Numbered from the stretch's first letter, positions 13,634-25,218 are shown. The stretch: 64,000 bases of DNA from Irpex lacteus (GCA_001986395.2 MQVO02000019.1:496001-560000); one strand, 5' to 3'. The notes: generated by a model not told the origin, from the sequence alone. Numbers and translations are program-made.

Positions 13634-14080
13634 CAAGAGGGGGGCGAGATTCAAATCGGGCATATAGACCGCAGGGGGGGTACCCCCCCTAATCGGTGGC
13701 AGGGGTCCATTTTGCGGACTTTTGCCTACGTTTGCTCGAAACTTATGTTCCACCTATACAGTCTCCTACAATAATTTACAGTCGTATGACCGAATGTACT
13801 CTGAATCCGTATGTAGCAAAATATCTGGGTAGCAGGACGAGACGACACATATATCGACACAACAAAGGTGCTCAAAACGCACGTGAGGGATACCCTTTCA
13901 GGACAGACGGCAAGCAGGAGCAAACATTGACAGCCGAGCAGCGTCTACGCCAGCGAGCTCTTCGTCTCAGACATCAACAGAGCCGCTTAATTTGGCAGGT
14001 GGGTGGGGGGTACCCCCCCCTTTGAGGACCCCAAAACTTTCGAGCTCGGTGTCTCGAAACTTTTTTTCGCCCCCCTCTTG
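13634..14080. mobile_element. MITE-like non-autonomous DNA transposon, 447 bp
   Basis: Perfect 13-bp terminal inverted repeats: CAAGAGGGGGGCG at 13634-13646 and its reverse complement at 14068-14080. Immediately outside both ends stands the same 8-bp word TTGTAGAT (13626-13633 and 14081-14088), a target-site duplication. An 8-bp duplication is typical of the hAT superfamily. Each end also carries a G-run/TA/C-run palindrome built around GGTACC (16 bp perfect at 13674-13689; 14 bp at 14005-14018), so the ends can form strong subterminal hairpins. There is no transposase; a frame inside (13696-14025) contains AEQRLRQRALRLRHQQSR but has no known match. The direct-repeat unit at 13045 shows the same target sequence without the insertion. 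Confidence 0.85.
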
Positions 14081-14081
14081 T

Positions 14082-14220
14082 TGTAGATAGAGTGAGTAGT
14101 TTGAACGTTTAAGTTTGAACGCTAAATTTGAAAAGCCGAGTTGTTCAATTGAATACTCACCCTGGTAATTCACTCCTCTGTCTAAATCTTTCTCAGGCTA
14201 TCGACAGAGAAGTTGCTAAT
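14082..14220 (+). repeat. Direct repeat R, unit 2 (adjoins the MITE-like element)
   Basis: Same ordered blocks as 13045-13156: TGTAGATAGAG, TTTGAACG, GTTGTTCAATT, CACCCTGGTAATT, CACTCCTCTGTC, and GTTGCTAAT at the end. The first 7 bases are part of the element's target duplication, so the element landed at the left edge of this unit. Confidence 0.8.
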
Positions 14221-15059
14221 GAAGGGGATACGAACCTACGAAAAGCATGCCCATGACACATATCATCTCGCTGCTTGTTCTCACAACGGGCGTCCTTATG
14301 AGTGCTTCATATTCAAGATGGTGCACGATAACTTCACTATAGTGATGTCAGTATTCGCCCTGAAACAGAAAACAAATGAGATTTCGTATCAGTGGAGGAT
14401 TTCAAAAGCGGCGATATTCGAACCAGGAAGGTACATCCGGCAACGAGTCTTCCAAGGATTCGAAGGATCTTGTCATGTGCTAACCATGCGCGCGAGTCTG
14501 TGGAGTGGAAGCAGATCATCAGGATGTCTCCTGGAATGTTTCCCAACTACGATCATACTGGAAGTTATACGAACTGCAAGTCATGTCCTGGGCTTGCGGA
14601 AATTGCTCGACACCGGTACATAACGTTACCAGCCCGACACTCATATCGAGCTGCGACGGCGCCGCTGCCCAGTCACTGTTTAGTAATATTCGCTACTGTA
14701 ACCGCCTATGCTTATCGCGCTCAAAAAGAACACATCTGCTTCTCTGCCTGCTTTACACGCCCTGATACCGCCTCTCGGCACAACGGGACGAGGAAGACTT
14801 CCTTGACGATCAGATTCCGGAACCAGATCAATGAGGCGTGGAAGTATATAAAGATACAGATCCTTCTTAGCATAAAGCAGCTCCGTGGAAGAGCGTGCCA
14901 CGTGCCAGTGGTCCGCGTGAACGGTAAACGTTCGCGGAAACTTGACGGTCCAAAAAAAACCTTCATAGGAACTTCCTGCCTTTTCCCATCGCCTGACTAA
15001 CCGCGTTCAGTGCAGGTTGGTAGGTATACGAAGCTGTGATCTCGATCGCGCAGCGTGAA
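14221..15059. other. Degenerate stretch upstream of the SET remnant
   Basis: Overlapping + frames at 14213-14623 and 14392-15000 are open for 136 and 202 codons but overlap in different frames and show no domain. They may be decayed upstream exons of the SET-domain gene that follows, for example the segment containing SVEWKQIIRMSPGMFPNY. I cannot join them with confidence. Confidence 0.3.
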
Positions 15060-15677
15060 GGTCCTTCAAGTTTGATCTGTGCCTTCAGGCTTTCAAAAAG
15101 CCTACTGGTGACGGAGAACGTAGAAAGCTAACCAGGCTACTGAAGGATTTTGTCTGTAAGGACCTGGCTGACGAGCTGTTCGATTATAATGGCTTCCTCC
15201 GTGGTTCAGGATCTCAGTGCGTAACTGATCGTGTTACGTCTTCTAAAGCGTCCGTTGACTTCCCCGACCAGGTCTCGAGTCGCATGACGTTCTGTATGCT
15301 CGATACTCACACGTTAAAAACTCCTGTGACCCAACTATCGCCATTTGGACTAACGGACCACGCTGTCTAAGATCACAATAATCGCCCTTCGCGACACTCA
15401 ACCTGGAGAGGAGCTCTTCATCACTTACACAAGTTCTAGGCTGCCCCTCGAAACCCGGAGACAACATCTGCTGGAGTGGGGCATTGGGACTTGCAACTGG
15501 CCGAGATGCGAGATGCAAGATAAACACGCGAACCCAGGGCTCTCCGCCAGTCTGGTATCAGTCGTACCGCAAGTGACAGTTGTGCACAACGTACACGGGA
15601 TGTTTAACGGCCTCGTGGGGCAGAGACGCGACGCTAGTCGTTCAAAAACGTCTATCAAGTTGTTCGATGTATATTAG
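15060..15677 (+). pseudogene. Decayed SET-domain gene (C-terminal half)
   Basis: SET proteins are usually protein-lysine methyltransferases. An upstream part reads LTRLLKDFVCKDLADELFDY and GFLRGSG (15065-15222). Further on, the SET core is visible as YSHVKNSCDPTIAIW (compare NHSCDPN) in one frame, and then, in another frame from 15372, ITIIALRDTQPGEELFITY with PLETRRQHLLEWG. A post-SET-like cysteine pattern TCNWPRC follows, and the frame ends with TAG at 15675-15677. The two SET parts are displaced by a frameshift near 15365, and the link to the upstream part also needs a shift. The usual NHSC has become KNSC. It is therefore most likely inactive. Sequence error is an alternative for one shift but not comfortably for both. 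Confidence 0.7.
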
Positions 15678-16125
15678 TTATTATTTCCGGAGATCTCTAG
15701 GCCGAGCTAAAGGCCGGGTTAAGGGTGTCATAGTCTTCAACTCCTGGGAAATCGCCCGCGTTAAGAAGCGTAACGAAGTGTGCACATCGATATATTGATA
15801 TTGAATCGCATGTGCTTTTACCTAGCACTCGCATATATATCAAAGATGCGTTTCAAACGTGTATTTGAAAATGCCCTTCAGGTTCGGTCGTACTAGTACA
15901 GCAAAGCTCCCGGTTCATACTAGGCTTTCATATCTGTCAATTCAAATTCTAGACGCACTGTACATGTACATGCCACTGCCATCCTCTCTGCTTGTCTGGC
16001 GAACGTCTTCTCAACTTTCTTACTTGCTGAGAGAAGGTCTTTTCAACTTTCCTAAACTAGTGCGATGATGCATCAACAAGGATACATGCACTAAAATCGA
16101 GGCAAGTCTCTCTGTCTAACATCCG
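15678..16125. other. Intergenic, no gene recognised
   Basis: AT-richer DNA between the SET remnant and the promoter of small-family copy 2. Nothing coding is recognised. Confidence 0.45.
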
Positions 16126-16133
16126 TATATAAA
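16126..16133 (+). promoter_or_regulatory. TATA box of small-family copy 2
   Basis: TATATAAA about 115 bp before the ATG at 16246. Confidence 0.5.
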
Positions 16134-16245
16134 GGCATGGACGAAGTGGCCTAGAAATCTCAACCCACAGCAAAGCTCGACCTCTCCCTCAGCACAATTG
16201 TTGCAAGTAGCTGCTCTACTAGTACACCAGATCTCGCTGTCAGAT

Positions 16246-16969
16246 ATGGTAATGAGAGCTCCCTACACCCGCTCATGCGATCTGATCTTTGTACTGGCCA
16301 CAGACCACATCACCCCCCGCCGCCCCAGCCCACAGTCCCACAGAGGATTGTACAATTCCACAGAAGGTTTACTCCACCCAAGAGACAGGCTTCACAGCTA
16401 GTGAGCCTGTGGCCTTTATCCGATACGGTATGGTGGGAATCGCTCTGGAGACTGCATTACAGTCCGAATTTCGCTTGCATGGCCAAACGACCGAGACTAC
16501 GGGTATGTCTGACGGGGCCGTCAGCTCTCCTTTATGCACTACGTCCACAAAGGTTACCCTACGTCTTCAGGTATTTTGCTACCCGACTCGTGTTCTTTTC
16601 ATTATGTGCGAACCTAATGTGATGTCCAACTAGTGGCCCGGCTGTCAGCCCTTCGACAAAGCCATTGGCATCGAGGAAACAACCAAAGGGCAACGCCGCA
16701 AAATATCCAAGGCCAGACTTGCCAGTAAAGTAGCTGCTGTAATCAAGCAGTTCTATCGGGTCGGTATATTTGACAAGTTGTACCCATTATATTTACTGGC
16801 GTTGCTCACTGATTTCGACCCGTCGGCATAGGAATACAAGAAAGACGAGACGTGGCAACACAACGCAGAATGGAATGTCGATCGTATCCCTTTCGAAACC
16901 CTCGTTCTTCTCGAACTCCGGCATGTCTCCAAGGGATCCTACCAACCCGTGCTCGCTATACGCAAGTGA
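16246..16969 (+). CDS. Small four-exon family protein, copy 2
   Basis: Exons 16246-16248 (ATG only), 16304-16570, 16634-16759 and 16832-16969 give 177 residues, all junctions in phase 0. Exon 2 starts MTTSPPAAPAHSP and carries IPQKVYST, VGIALETAL and TGMSDG. Exon 3 starts at WPGCQPFDKAI and includes RKISKARLASKVAAVIKQFY. Exon 4 ends with LVLLELRHVSKGSYQPVLAIRK. It is the closest in overall form to copies 1 and 3 and is intact. The exon 3 donor is GTCGGT, weaker than in its siblings. Copies 2, 3 and 4 are spaced 1.8-2.0 kb apart in the same direction, suggesting tandem duplication. Function unknown. Confidence 0.78.
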
Positions 16970-18013
16970 GCGCATGTACTTATCCTCAATCGTCCCCTCG
17001 ATATTCTCCTCGAATACAGCCATAGTACAGCTAGTACCTTCCTGTAGAAATAGCGCCGGGTAAGACTCCTCCGAACGATATTCAACTCGTAGCCGTGATC
17101 AAGTGATACCGCGTCAGACTACCTCAGTAATTCCCAGGAACATGCCGCGGTTTAGACAGTTAAGTTCGATCGGACATGTCGGGGGTAATTTTATATCATG
17201 ATGGTACAGACCCAATTGACACAGAACTTCTCATCTATAGAACTCACGATACATGTCCTACCAGATAATATTCGTCACGCGGAACCGTCCAACGTCATCA
17301 GCAGTAGCCACTTATCACTCATTATCAACGAAACTCTGATCAGGTATACCGTTCGTGTACGGTATACCATCTCCTCCATCTTTCCATGTTTCTCTTCCCA
17401 TGCAAGCACTCCCTTATTGCGCCGCATTTGTTCAAGAGTGCTATGTCACAGTGTCGTTATTTACTGAAAACTGTGGATCTACTCGCATTAGTAGTGACTG
17501 GGAGGCGCAGGTTCGTCACATGGCTCAATACTCGTTCAACATCTGCCTATGATTTGTGTGCGACGGGAGTCATACTTCAAATTCTCACAATTTTCATGAC
17601 GCATCTGGCTTGCATCATGCCGAGTGGATGTTTGTCTCACTGCGGAGACGTCTCATTTATGCTGGCCACACTAGGATACTCTTGCGTAATTTTCAGGCCC
17701 AGTACGATAAGTATCATGCCCTGCCAGTGAGATCCGTTGTCTGACGGAGGATCTGTCATACGGCCCACATCGAAGCAAAATCCAAGCTCTGGATACACAT
17801 ATACATGCCCTGGTAGATTGTATCACTTCTACTACTATGCCTGGCCTATTGGTGCCAGTAGCCAGCCCAAGTTCTCGTCTACAACACTCTTAAATACCAT
17901 ACATCTGCGTGTCCAGCAATACTATACATACCCATATAAAATCCTCATAGTCTAGCAAGCTGTATGCCTCATTTCCCAAGTCAATATCCGAACCCCCTTC
18001 GATACTGTGCTCA
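16970..18013. other. Intergenic with unassigned open frames
   Basis: Between copies 2 and 3. Frames at 17355-17552 and 17556-17744 (+) read like protein in places (LRRRLIYAGHTRILLRNFQAQ) but cannot be tied to a family or a splice model. A TATA box for copy 3 lies at 17935-17940. Confidence 0.4.
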
Positions 18014-18854
18014 ATGGCGGTGAGTTTTCCATGACAATATGTGTATGAGATACCTGATATCCCCAGCAGTCAGAGACTACTGGGCAGGTCGACTACCACA
18101 CGTTCATGAGCATTCCGGGAGACCTGAATGCGTTTATGGTGCCGCAGCAAGCGTATAGCGCACCTGGTATAGCCTTCACCCCTGGTCCCTCGATTACATA
18201 CTGTCGCGAGAAGTCGCCTGGAATATTTTTGGGAGCTGCGATACAGAAAACATTTCGCGTTGGAACCTTTGAGGAGACAGGCATGACGGATGGTACCGAA
18301 GCTTCTGACTTGCGAAGTCCTGGTGAGAAATTCAGCTTGCGGATCAATGTGCGTATGCTCTATTATACAATTCGATACGTGAGCTGGTATATATTAATGT
18401 GTGCTCTTCTCACCCACCAAAAGTGGCCTGGATGTCAACGTTTCTTCGAAACGATCAATGTCGAAGAGAAGTATCACGGCGAGACACGCAAAATCTCTAA
18501 GGCCAAACTGGCGCATAAGGTCGCTAAGGCTGTAGCGAAGTTTTTAAATGTGAGCTTGTCTTGCGTTGAACTGATCAAATGGAGCAGACGACTCACTGTT
18601 GATATGCGCAGGAGCCACAACGCGGGGATTCTTGGAATGAAGAGTGTTCTTGGAACCCAAAGAAGATTGAGTTTGACCGGGTCATTCTCTATGAGCTTCG
18701 TCATGTCTCCATTGGATCATACCAGCCAGTTCTTCTGTTACACTGCGATGGAGAGTCTGTCGAAACTTCGGAATCCTCTCAGGCTGCGCCAGAATCTCAG
18801 CCGATGGAGTTGGAGGACTGTGTGCTTGCGGATGCTGATATCGTCAGTGAATGA
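18014..18854 (+). CDS. Small four-exon family protein, copy 3, with acidic tail
   Basis: Exons 18014-18019 (ATGGCG), 18067-18348, 18424-18549 and 18612-18854 give 218 residues. Exon 2 carries VDYHTFMSIPG, FMVPQQAY and TGMTDGTEASDL. Exon 3 begins WPGCQRFFETINV and contains RKISKAKLAHKVAKAVAKFLN. Exon 4 contains FDRVILYELRHVSIGSYQPVLLLH. Unlike the other copies it continues for about 35 residues after the family core, rich in Glu/Ser/Asp, ending ADADIVSE. The intron 1 acceptor is a CAGCAG tandem, so one extra Gln is optional. A TATA box lies about 75 bp upstream. Intact; function unknown. Confidence 0.8.
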
Positions 18855-20018
18855 ATTCGGTTATTAATGCTAGCTTTTGTATACCAGTTATTGGTGGACA
18901 CTAAGGGATAATCGATAATCTCTCGCTTCATAACCAGCTTTCCGCTTCAACCCATCCTCCTCAAGGAAGTCGTTGTGGCAGGCTGTCTCTCGAGTTGGAG
19001 TCTTGTAGGGGCGCTGTTGTTTCGATTCACAACTCCACTAAGTATTAAAAAGTGATTAGCAATATCACACTAAGAAATAGACCTCAACTCAGCCAGGATT
19101 TTTGCGTCAAGAAAAAGTTCTAATAGCGTATGAGGCCAAGTATGAGTAGCGCTAGATGAGGTCGCTGAGTTCTCATGCCATCACCGCAACGGCGTCACCG
19201 GCCGGATGGTCTTGGAACGTGAGGCGCCTGAACTGACCTGGCGTCTATCGATTTCGTTCTTACTATCATACCCGTCCACTCTTCGGTGCGCTAGTGATAT
19301 TCGACAAGGTCAAAAAGGCGGGTTGGTCATTCTAATATTCTGATTCAAAAGATCATCTATACGGTATCGACAAAGTCACTTGCGACAACTCCATGCACGG
19401 GTCTGCTTGTCACTAGTCAGCTAATAGTCAACGTGACGAACCGGACAGCGGATGCTCTACTCAACGTCTGCGGGCAAGCACTGCGGCCAGATGGCAACGT
19501 GGACCGTTAGATACAACTATGTCCCCTCCTACTCCAGACAACTCCAGCGTATAATGTTGTCAACGTTATTGAACCAGGTCTGTCTCAGTTTATGTTGATA
19601 TCTATCCAGTCCTACAAACGTTCCGGACTAGTACCTGATGATCTACAACTTTAGCCTAAGAGCTTACAATCCAAGTTCGCCGACGATGCGCCTGCCTTTT
19701 AATTACACTTCACGAGCAGCAGAAAACCGTAGGTGTCGTTACAAATCATCTCTCCATACCGTCGATGTTCAGTCAGATAATAAAACAGTATGCTGATTTT
19801 TGTCCGAATAAGGCTTTGTGGATGTCCGTATCGGTGATCCTCAGGATAGGAATAAAACGTGTGGTCAGTCGCGTCCCACGGCCCGCCACGACAATGACGT
19901 TAAGGCCACAATCTAGAGGTCCATGGCTAATAGGAAAGGATATATACAGGTGGCAGTTCTTACAGCTCGACGTCCTGCAGACCCTGTTGCGCTCACGCTC
20001 GTCCCAGTGCTACGGGTT
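18855..20018. other. Intergenic, no gene recognised
   Basis: Between copies 3 and 4. No frame with a recognisable motif or splice pattern was found. Confidence 0.45.
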
Positions 20019-20762
20019 ATGAGGGTAAGTATTTCTATGTCAATTCGCATACTTCCTTTACTGAGATTGGTTATGAAAGACTGGCTATCATATATTTGTC
20101 TACATGCCAGCCGCATCGGGAGGATTCATGGTCCCACAAAGGATATGTCAGGCTCCCGACAACAGAAGCTTCAGACCTGCCTTACCCATTACGTTCACAC
20201 GAAGAGATGGAAGCCCAGGTCCTTACTTGAAGGATGCGCTTGATCCCGACTTCTTCCGAGGATGTACGGGGAATGGCAGAAGGGACTTCGTCGGTAGACA
20301 TAAATCCTTCAAAGTCGAATGTTGTGAAAGTGACGATACGATTAGGGGTGAGCATATCATTGTGCTTTTGCATCCTATGATGAACTGACTCCCATTGCAT
20401 TCGAAGTGGCCTGGGTGCCAGGACTTCAGCAAATCGATTGGTGTTGCAAGATCAGTACACAATCAACCATACATGATCTCTAAAACCAAATTCATTTACA
20501 ATCTCGCGAAGCTAATGAAGCAATTCTTCGATGTTTGTGTCTCGACTCTACTATTGACATCACGTTCGGCTAACGTTCTCACTCTCTTCCTTGTTTATAT
20601 GACATACAGGTAGAACACAGGAGATCAGAGACGTGGTGTATCCCGGAGAACAAGTGGTGGGTGCCTGTAGAGGGTATAGGCTACGACCAGCTCATTCTGT
20701 ATGAGCTTCACCATGTCTCCGAAGGTTCATACCAGCCGGTGATACTCGCACATATCGAATGA
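20019..20762 (+). pseudogene. Small four-exon family, copy 4, frameshifted
   Basis: Exons 20019-20024 (ATGAGG), 20080-20347, 20407-20532 and 20610-20762. Family parts are clear: YHIFVYMPAASGGFMVPQ in exon 2, WPGCQDFSKSIGV and ISKTKFIYNLAKLMKQFF in exon 3, and LILYELHHVSEGSYQPVILAH in exon 4. Exon 2 is 268 nt, one more than a multiple of three. The frame is lost at the G-run 20268-20271: upstream of it the frame reads correctly, and downstream the family sequence GMAEGTSSVDI continues one frame over. All splice sites are otherwise preserved, so the break is young or is a base-calling error in the G-run. The other copies have no such shift. Confidence 0.8.
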
Positions 20763-21671
20763 ACCTTCTGACGGAGAAGCACCAGAGAAAACCAGTGGCA
20801 GTCCTCTTTCTGGATATATGCTCTCATTATTATCGGACTATGTGTACCGTCTGTATTCTTTATCCTCCCAACAACTCATTGAGATTAATTAACAGCCTCC
20901 GCTCCTTAGGTACCTCAAGTTTCTTGTCCTAAGCTATTCCTTTCATTGAGAATTGAAGCAACTGGTTATGCCTCTTTGTCATTTGCAGCAGTGCTTGTTT
21001 CACGCAGCGGCCAATCGATGATATTGCTCGGCTACCTCTCGGCTCTCTTCGACTGTGACTATTGTGCAAACCGTGAAGTAGACATATTCGAATAGCGATC
21101 ACAACGAGTTGATGCTCAAAGTCATTTTCTCGTGGAGGTTAGTGGATTCTTCAGCGGAACTATATTTAATCGGAGCGTGAGGTGGAGGAACCTGCCCTGC
21201 CAAACCGTTCACTGTCAACTTAATACCAACGCGAACGACCGGTACAATCTAACACTTACTAGTAGCGGGCAGCTATATCTTTCTTCGTCTCTGTGTCGAT
21301 GATCGCCTCAGCCTGTTAGCTGCTTGATTCAGATCGGCTATTAGGGTAAATTTTTACTATGTTATAACTCGAGGCCACGAGCGAGCAGAGCAGGCATAAC
21401 CCACGTAAGCTACTTCCGCAGTCCACACGCCAGCCGTCACGGCTGTCTGACCAAAGACTTGGCGTGATATTGTTGCTATAGAGGACACAGAAAAAATTAC
21501 CATAGGCAGGAGAATACACACTCAATGGCAGCTAGTACTTGAAAACTAGATACATGGACTGTCCAAAATTATAACGAGACCAACATTGGAATATTGCGCT
21601 GCTAAGCGTAGGCAGTAATAATTGGAGTTCAGAGTGTATAATGCTATTAATATGTTCGCAGGTGTGCACCC
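20763..21671. other. Intergenic, no gene recognised
   Basis: Convergent space between copy 4 (+) and copy 5 (-). Nothing coding is recognised. Confidence 0.45.
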
Positions 21672-22336
21672 TTAATACCCTGAATGGTGGTAAGTCAGAA
21701 CTGGTTGCCAAGAACCTGTCGAGACTTGTCGCAACTCCAATAGCCGCAAGGCCTGAAATGAAATCCTGCGAATATCCCAGTCGCCAGGATCATCGATCGG
21801 CACAGCGGTCTGTATAGCGAGTCAGGTAAGCCTGGAGTGACTGAGAGCAGTGCAGATTTACCTACCTTGTAGAAATCCTCCACGGCTTGTGAAACACAAA
21901 GTGCCAGCTTCCATTTGGGGATGGGATGGCCCATTCTCGTGTGCTCCTTCGCATTAATATCTCGGCTATAAGGAGCGTAACCAGGCCACTATAAACACGG
22001 CTTTTAGTCTCCGGATATTTTATTCTTGTCACTGTCAGATACACGTACCATGATGCGTATCTTAATCTTCGTACTGGTGGTGGTGGTAACCGGACGGTCT
22101 TCGCCATCAGGAATGCCAACGTTTGCACCTCCTAAGGCTCTCGATATGTTGACGCCGGCCTGGCTATCCTGGTAAAAGTATATCGGATCGAACTGAGGGT
22201 GGGGAGTAGGTGCATGGTAGATCATCTGGGGCACCACTATGCCGATTGCGGCCGGATGCGTCAAGAAAGTGTGATGGCTCTATAGGTCTACGGTAAGAGT
22301 ATAGTTAAGCTTGGTTAAAAGTTGACTGCATACCAT
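21672..22336 (-). CDS. Small four-exon family protein, copy 5 (opposite strand)
   Basis: On the minus strand: exons 22336-22334 (ATG only), 22279-22049, 21988-21866 and 21809-21672, giving 164 residues. Exon 2 carries SHHTFLTHPAAIGIVVPQ, AGVNISRAL and IPDGEDRP. Exon 3 begins WPGYAPYSRDI and contains IPKWKLALCVSQAVEDFYK. Exon 4 contains DWDIRRISFQALRLLELR, then QVSTGSWQPVL. With copy 6 it forms a diverged branch: WPGY instead of WPGC, IPKWKLA/IPFAKWRLA instead of ISKAKLA, and a W instead of Y in GSWQPV/GIWQPV. Intact, shortest copy. A TATA-like box lies about 95 bp upstream. Function unknown. Confidence 0.75.
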
Positions 22337-25218
22337 AGTGAGTGTATAACGTGATTTGTTGAGGATCGAGAGCTGGGAGTCGAGAGTACTCACAGTACAA
22401 TACAATGCCATCTAGCCACCTACTCAAGGCTCTTTATACGAACTGCATAGCTGATGGTCGTATACCGCATTCCTCACAGCTGTACCGACAATATTGACGA
22501 ACGTACACCTCTTGTCCTGTGCGGCAGAAATCCTAGTTTCCAACATTCCATGGTTCAGGGTATGAGCGGCTACTGGTATGGCCGCGACAGTGGTGGTGCG
22601 CGACATGGATATATCGATAGCCACGATACGACATCATAAAAACCAGTCAATAGCGCGTGGCTTGACAGGGAAACATTGTACTTTTGGTCTGTTGTGCGTG
22701 TGCACTACGAAACGCCTTTACTCAGTCAACAGCTTAGTAGTGGGAAAGAAAAATATCCGCTTGACTTACCTAGGATATGCCTGAACTGTATAAGGATATA
22801 CACGCTACGCTGCAGCTGCCAGCCTTGTCCGAAGCACCTCGGAGCGTAACAATAATTCCATCCAGGATGTGGTGGAGGCGTGTTGTTGTGGGTATTGGTT
22901 TGTGTCCTGATATGCCGTCACAGGGACATGATACTCGAAATAGAGCGCTGAGGGGATTGCTTGCACACAGTCACACGTATTGAAAGATTCACACAACGCG
23001 GTGAGTTCGAATGTGAACTATAATACGCCAACATCACCCTTCTTGATTATGGATCCTGGATACAAAAGTTCTGCCCTTTCTTGCTCGGAGGTCGGGATAG
23101 TGAGCATCGACTCAGCGATATGCAACGCTGGGAATAGAAATAAAATCCTAACTCAGTGGCCTTGCCCCGTCGCATGTGACTTACCTAATCATGAAATGCG
23201 ATGGAACGACCTCGCGGATATGAACACCGGCATTCACCAAAAGACACGCCAATTTCTGAACCGCGGCACATGCAGGTCAGTTAACTCGGCGCGGCAAACG
23301 GACGTAGTTGGCGTGCCCCATAGTGTTCCTTGCAGTGAGATAGATATGTCCGCGTTCCTCGCCCGACAAGAAAAGCTATAAAAATGGTGGAGAGTGGTCC
23401 GATTAGCAAGGCAAGAAATGCGAATTAAATGAAGAAATTTAGATCGTGAAAAGGGCGACTTCTCCGAAGATATAAGTGCGGACAGAGGGTCGTCTTACAG
23501 CTAAAGCTTCTGCGCGCCCATCCGCAAGCATGCTTGGACAGGTCCGGGAGTAAATTAGTTACAAGAGATGGCCGCCAATTCGCGTACTATGCATTAGTAT
23601 TCGCATGTTCGATTCAATATCGAGAGACCCTTGGTGGAAAGAATTGGCAGACTGGCATCAGTCGCGTCTATGGAATACTTGATACCTATCATGTGCTTAC
23701 CATATGCATAACGGAAGGCGTTATTGTTCTCTCCGCGTTGCAGCAATTGCAAACGGGATGGAACGAAGATCGCCACCTGGGAATATGCGAGCACGATACC
23801 ACTTCGTGCATGGTCCTCGGGCGATATGAACGAAGAACTAGCCAATATTTGATGTGCCTGGTGTTCTCGTGGGATATTGGAGCACTTAGGAATGACAAAC
23901 CCCGTCCCAGGTACTCATATACCCGTATATGGGGGCTTCACCCAGCCTGCACTGCAGCACGTTCCGGAAACCCCAAACATTGACGTCCATCCTGCATCCC
24001 GCCGCAGAGGTCGACGGATATCTACCTTGTATATTCGGTTGGCTGCGTGGTAGGCCTGATATGTAGGAGAAATAAAACGCATCAATGATACCGGCTAGCA
24101 TTGTCTTGCTCGCGTTCCCGTGCTTCTACGTGATGTGCTTCAAGTTATATCGTTTTCGCGCACTGGCAGCGCTAACATAAGCAAGCTACACCAGGACACG
24201 TGCGACTGCCTCCTATCGTGAGATTGTATTGGGCTTAATCATTGAGCATGGGCTTTATATGCTGTCTTTCTGCGTTAGAATCTGAGTGAGTTGGTTAGCC
24301 GTCTATATTGTAGTATAGGAACTGGTAACCTGTGTCCACGTACCCGTGACATTTCCTGAATTCCCGAAAACCCACGGATCCTTTTGAATATTGAATACAA
24401 AGTGTACCACTTCTACTAGCATTCAGTCGAGGAAAAATTGGGCGTATTGAGCGGACGGGCGTGCACGAGCATGAGAAACGTCGTGGTTGGAGTAAAACCT
24501 CAAAACTTCTTTATCCGGCAATACGATTGTTGACTAAGCGCTCAACATCCTAACACGCGTGTGGTAAAAACTGACGTTGCCTCTGCTTTAATCGCAAAGT
24601 TTTGAGATTCCAACGCAAACCTTGGATACATAGAAAAAAGCTGGTATGCATAGTTCTGCCGCAGATGTAGTCACAGGCCTACGGCTGCGCCTCTTGGAAT
24701 GTTAGAACATTGGTATCGTCGTCCTAATTCCATCATTCCACGTCTACTTGCAATCCGGCTAAGGTCCTCCTATAAGAGCACTTCCCCCTACCTAAACTAT
24801 CCAAGATCTTTCTTATAGCTGTAAGTAATATGTGTTTTTGGCGAGTCCTCAGTGAGGCCTCAGGCCTCAGCGCTCAGCCTTTGTAGATCAGCAATCCGAC
24901 GATTGGGACGATAAACTTAGGAGGGAACGCTGCACTCACTGGATGAGATAGCGACATTCATGTACAGTAGTATTAAACCTGAAGCACTTTGCGTTGCTTG
25001 CTTGCTTTCCTTCATACCTCAAAACGACCATTGTTCATGTGCAGTATGCTAAGGATATATTGGAATGCAGAGTTATTACTACAATATGAACGTATGTATG
25101 CTGCGAGACGAATGCTAGTGGTATACAGAATGAGGTGATGAGGAAGATAGAAGCACGTGAGAGAGAAAAGCAAACAGAAAACTACACGAATCCCAACGAA
25201 GAAGCAATAGTAGAGAGA
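22337..25218. other. Gene-poor stretch, nothing recognised
   Basis: About 2.9 kb without an assignable gene. Frames at 22980-23381 and 23534-23983 (+) are open for 133 and 149 codons but have no family motif. One contains WPC at a possible exon boundary, faintly like the small family, but no other family landmark follows. It may be decayed duplication debris. Confidence 0.45.

Noticed and set aside
13400..14025. Retroelement gag/pol in the repeat-rich segment
   Set aside because: No reverse transcriptase, protease, integrase or zinc-knuckle motif was seen in any frame.
17355..17744. Two adjacent + frames as a possible spliced gene
   Set aside because: Protein-like in places, but no start, family motif or consistent phase could be found.
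22980..23381. Possible seventh, decayed copy of the small family
   Set aside because: A WPC at a potential acceptor and an IMDPGY segment recall WPG and IVPQ, but no other landmark or phase agreement supports it.
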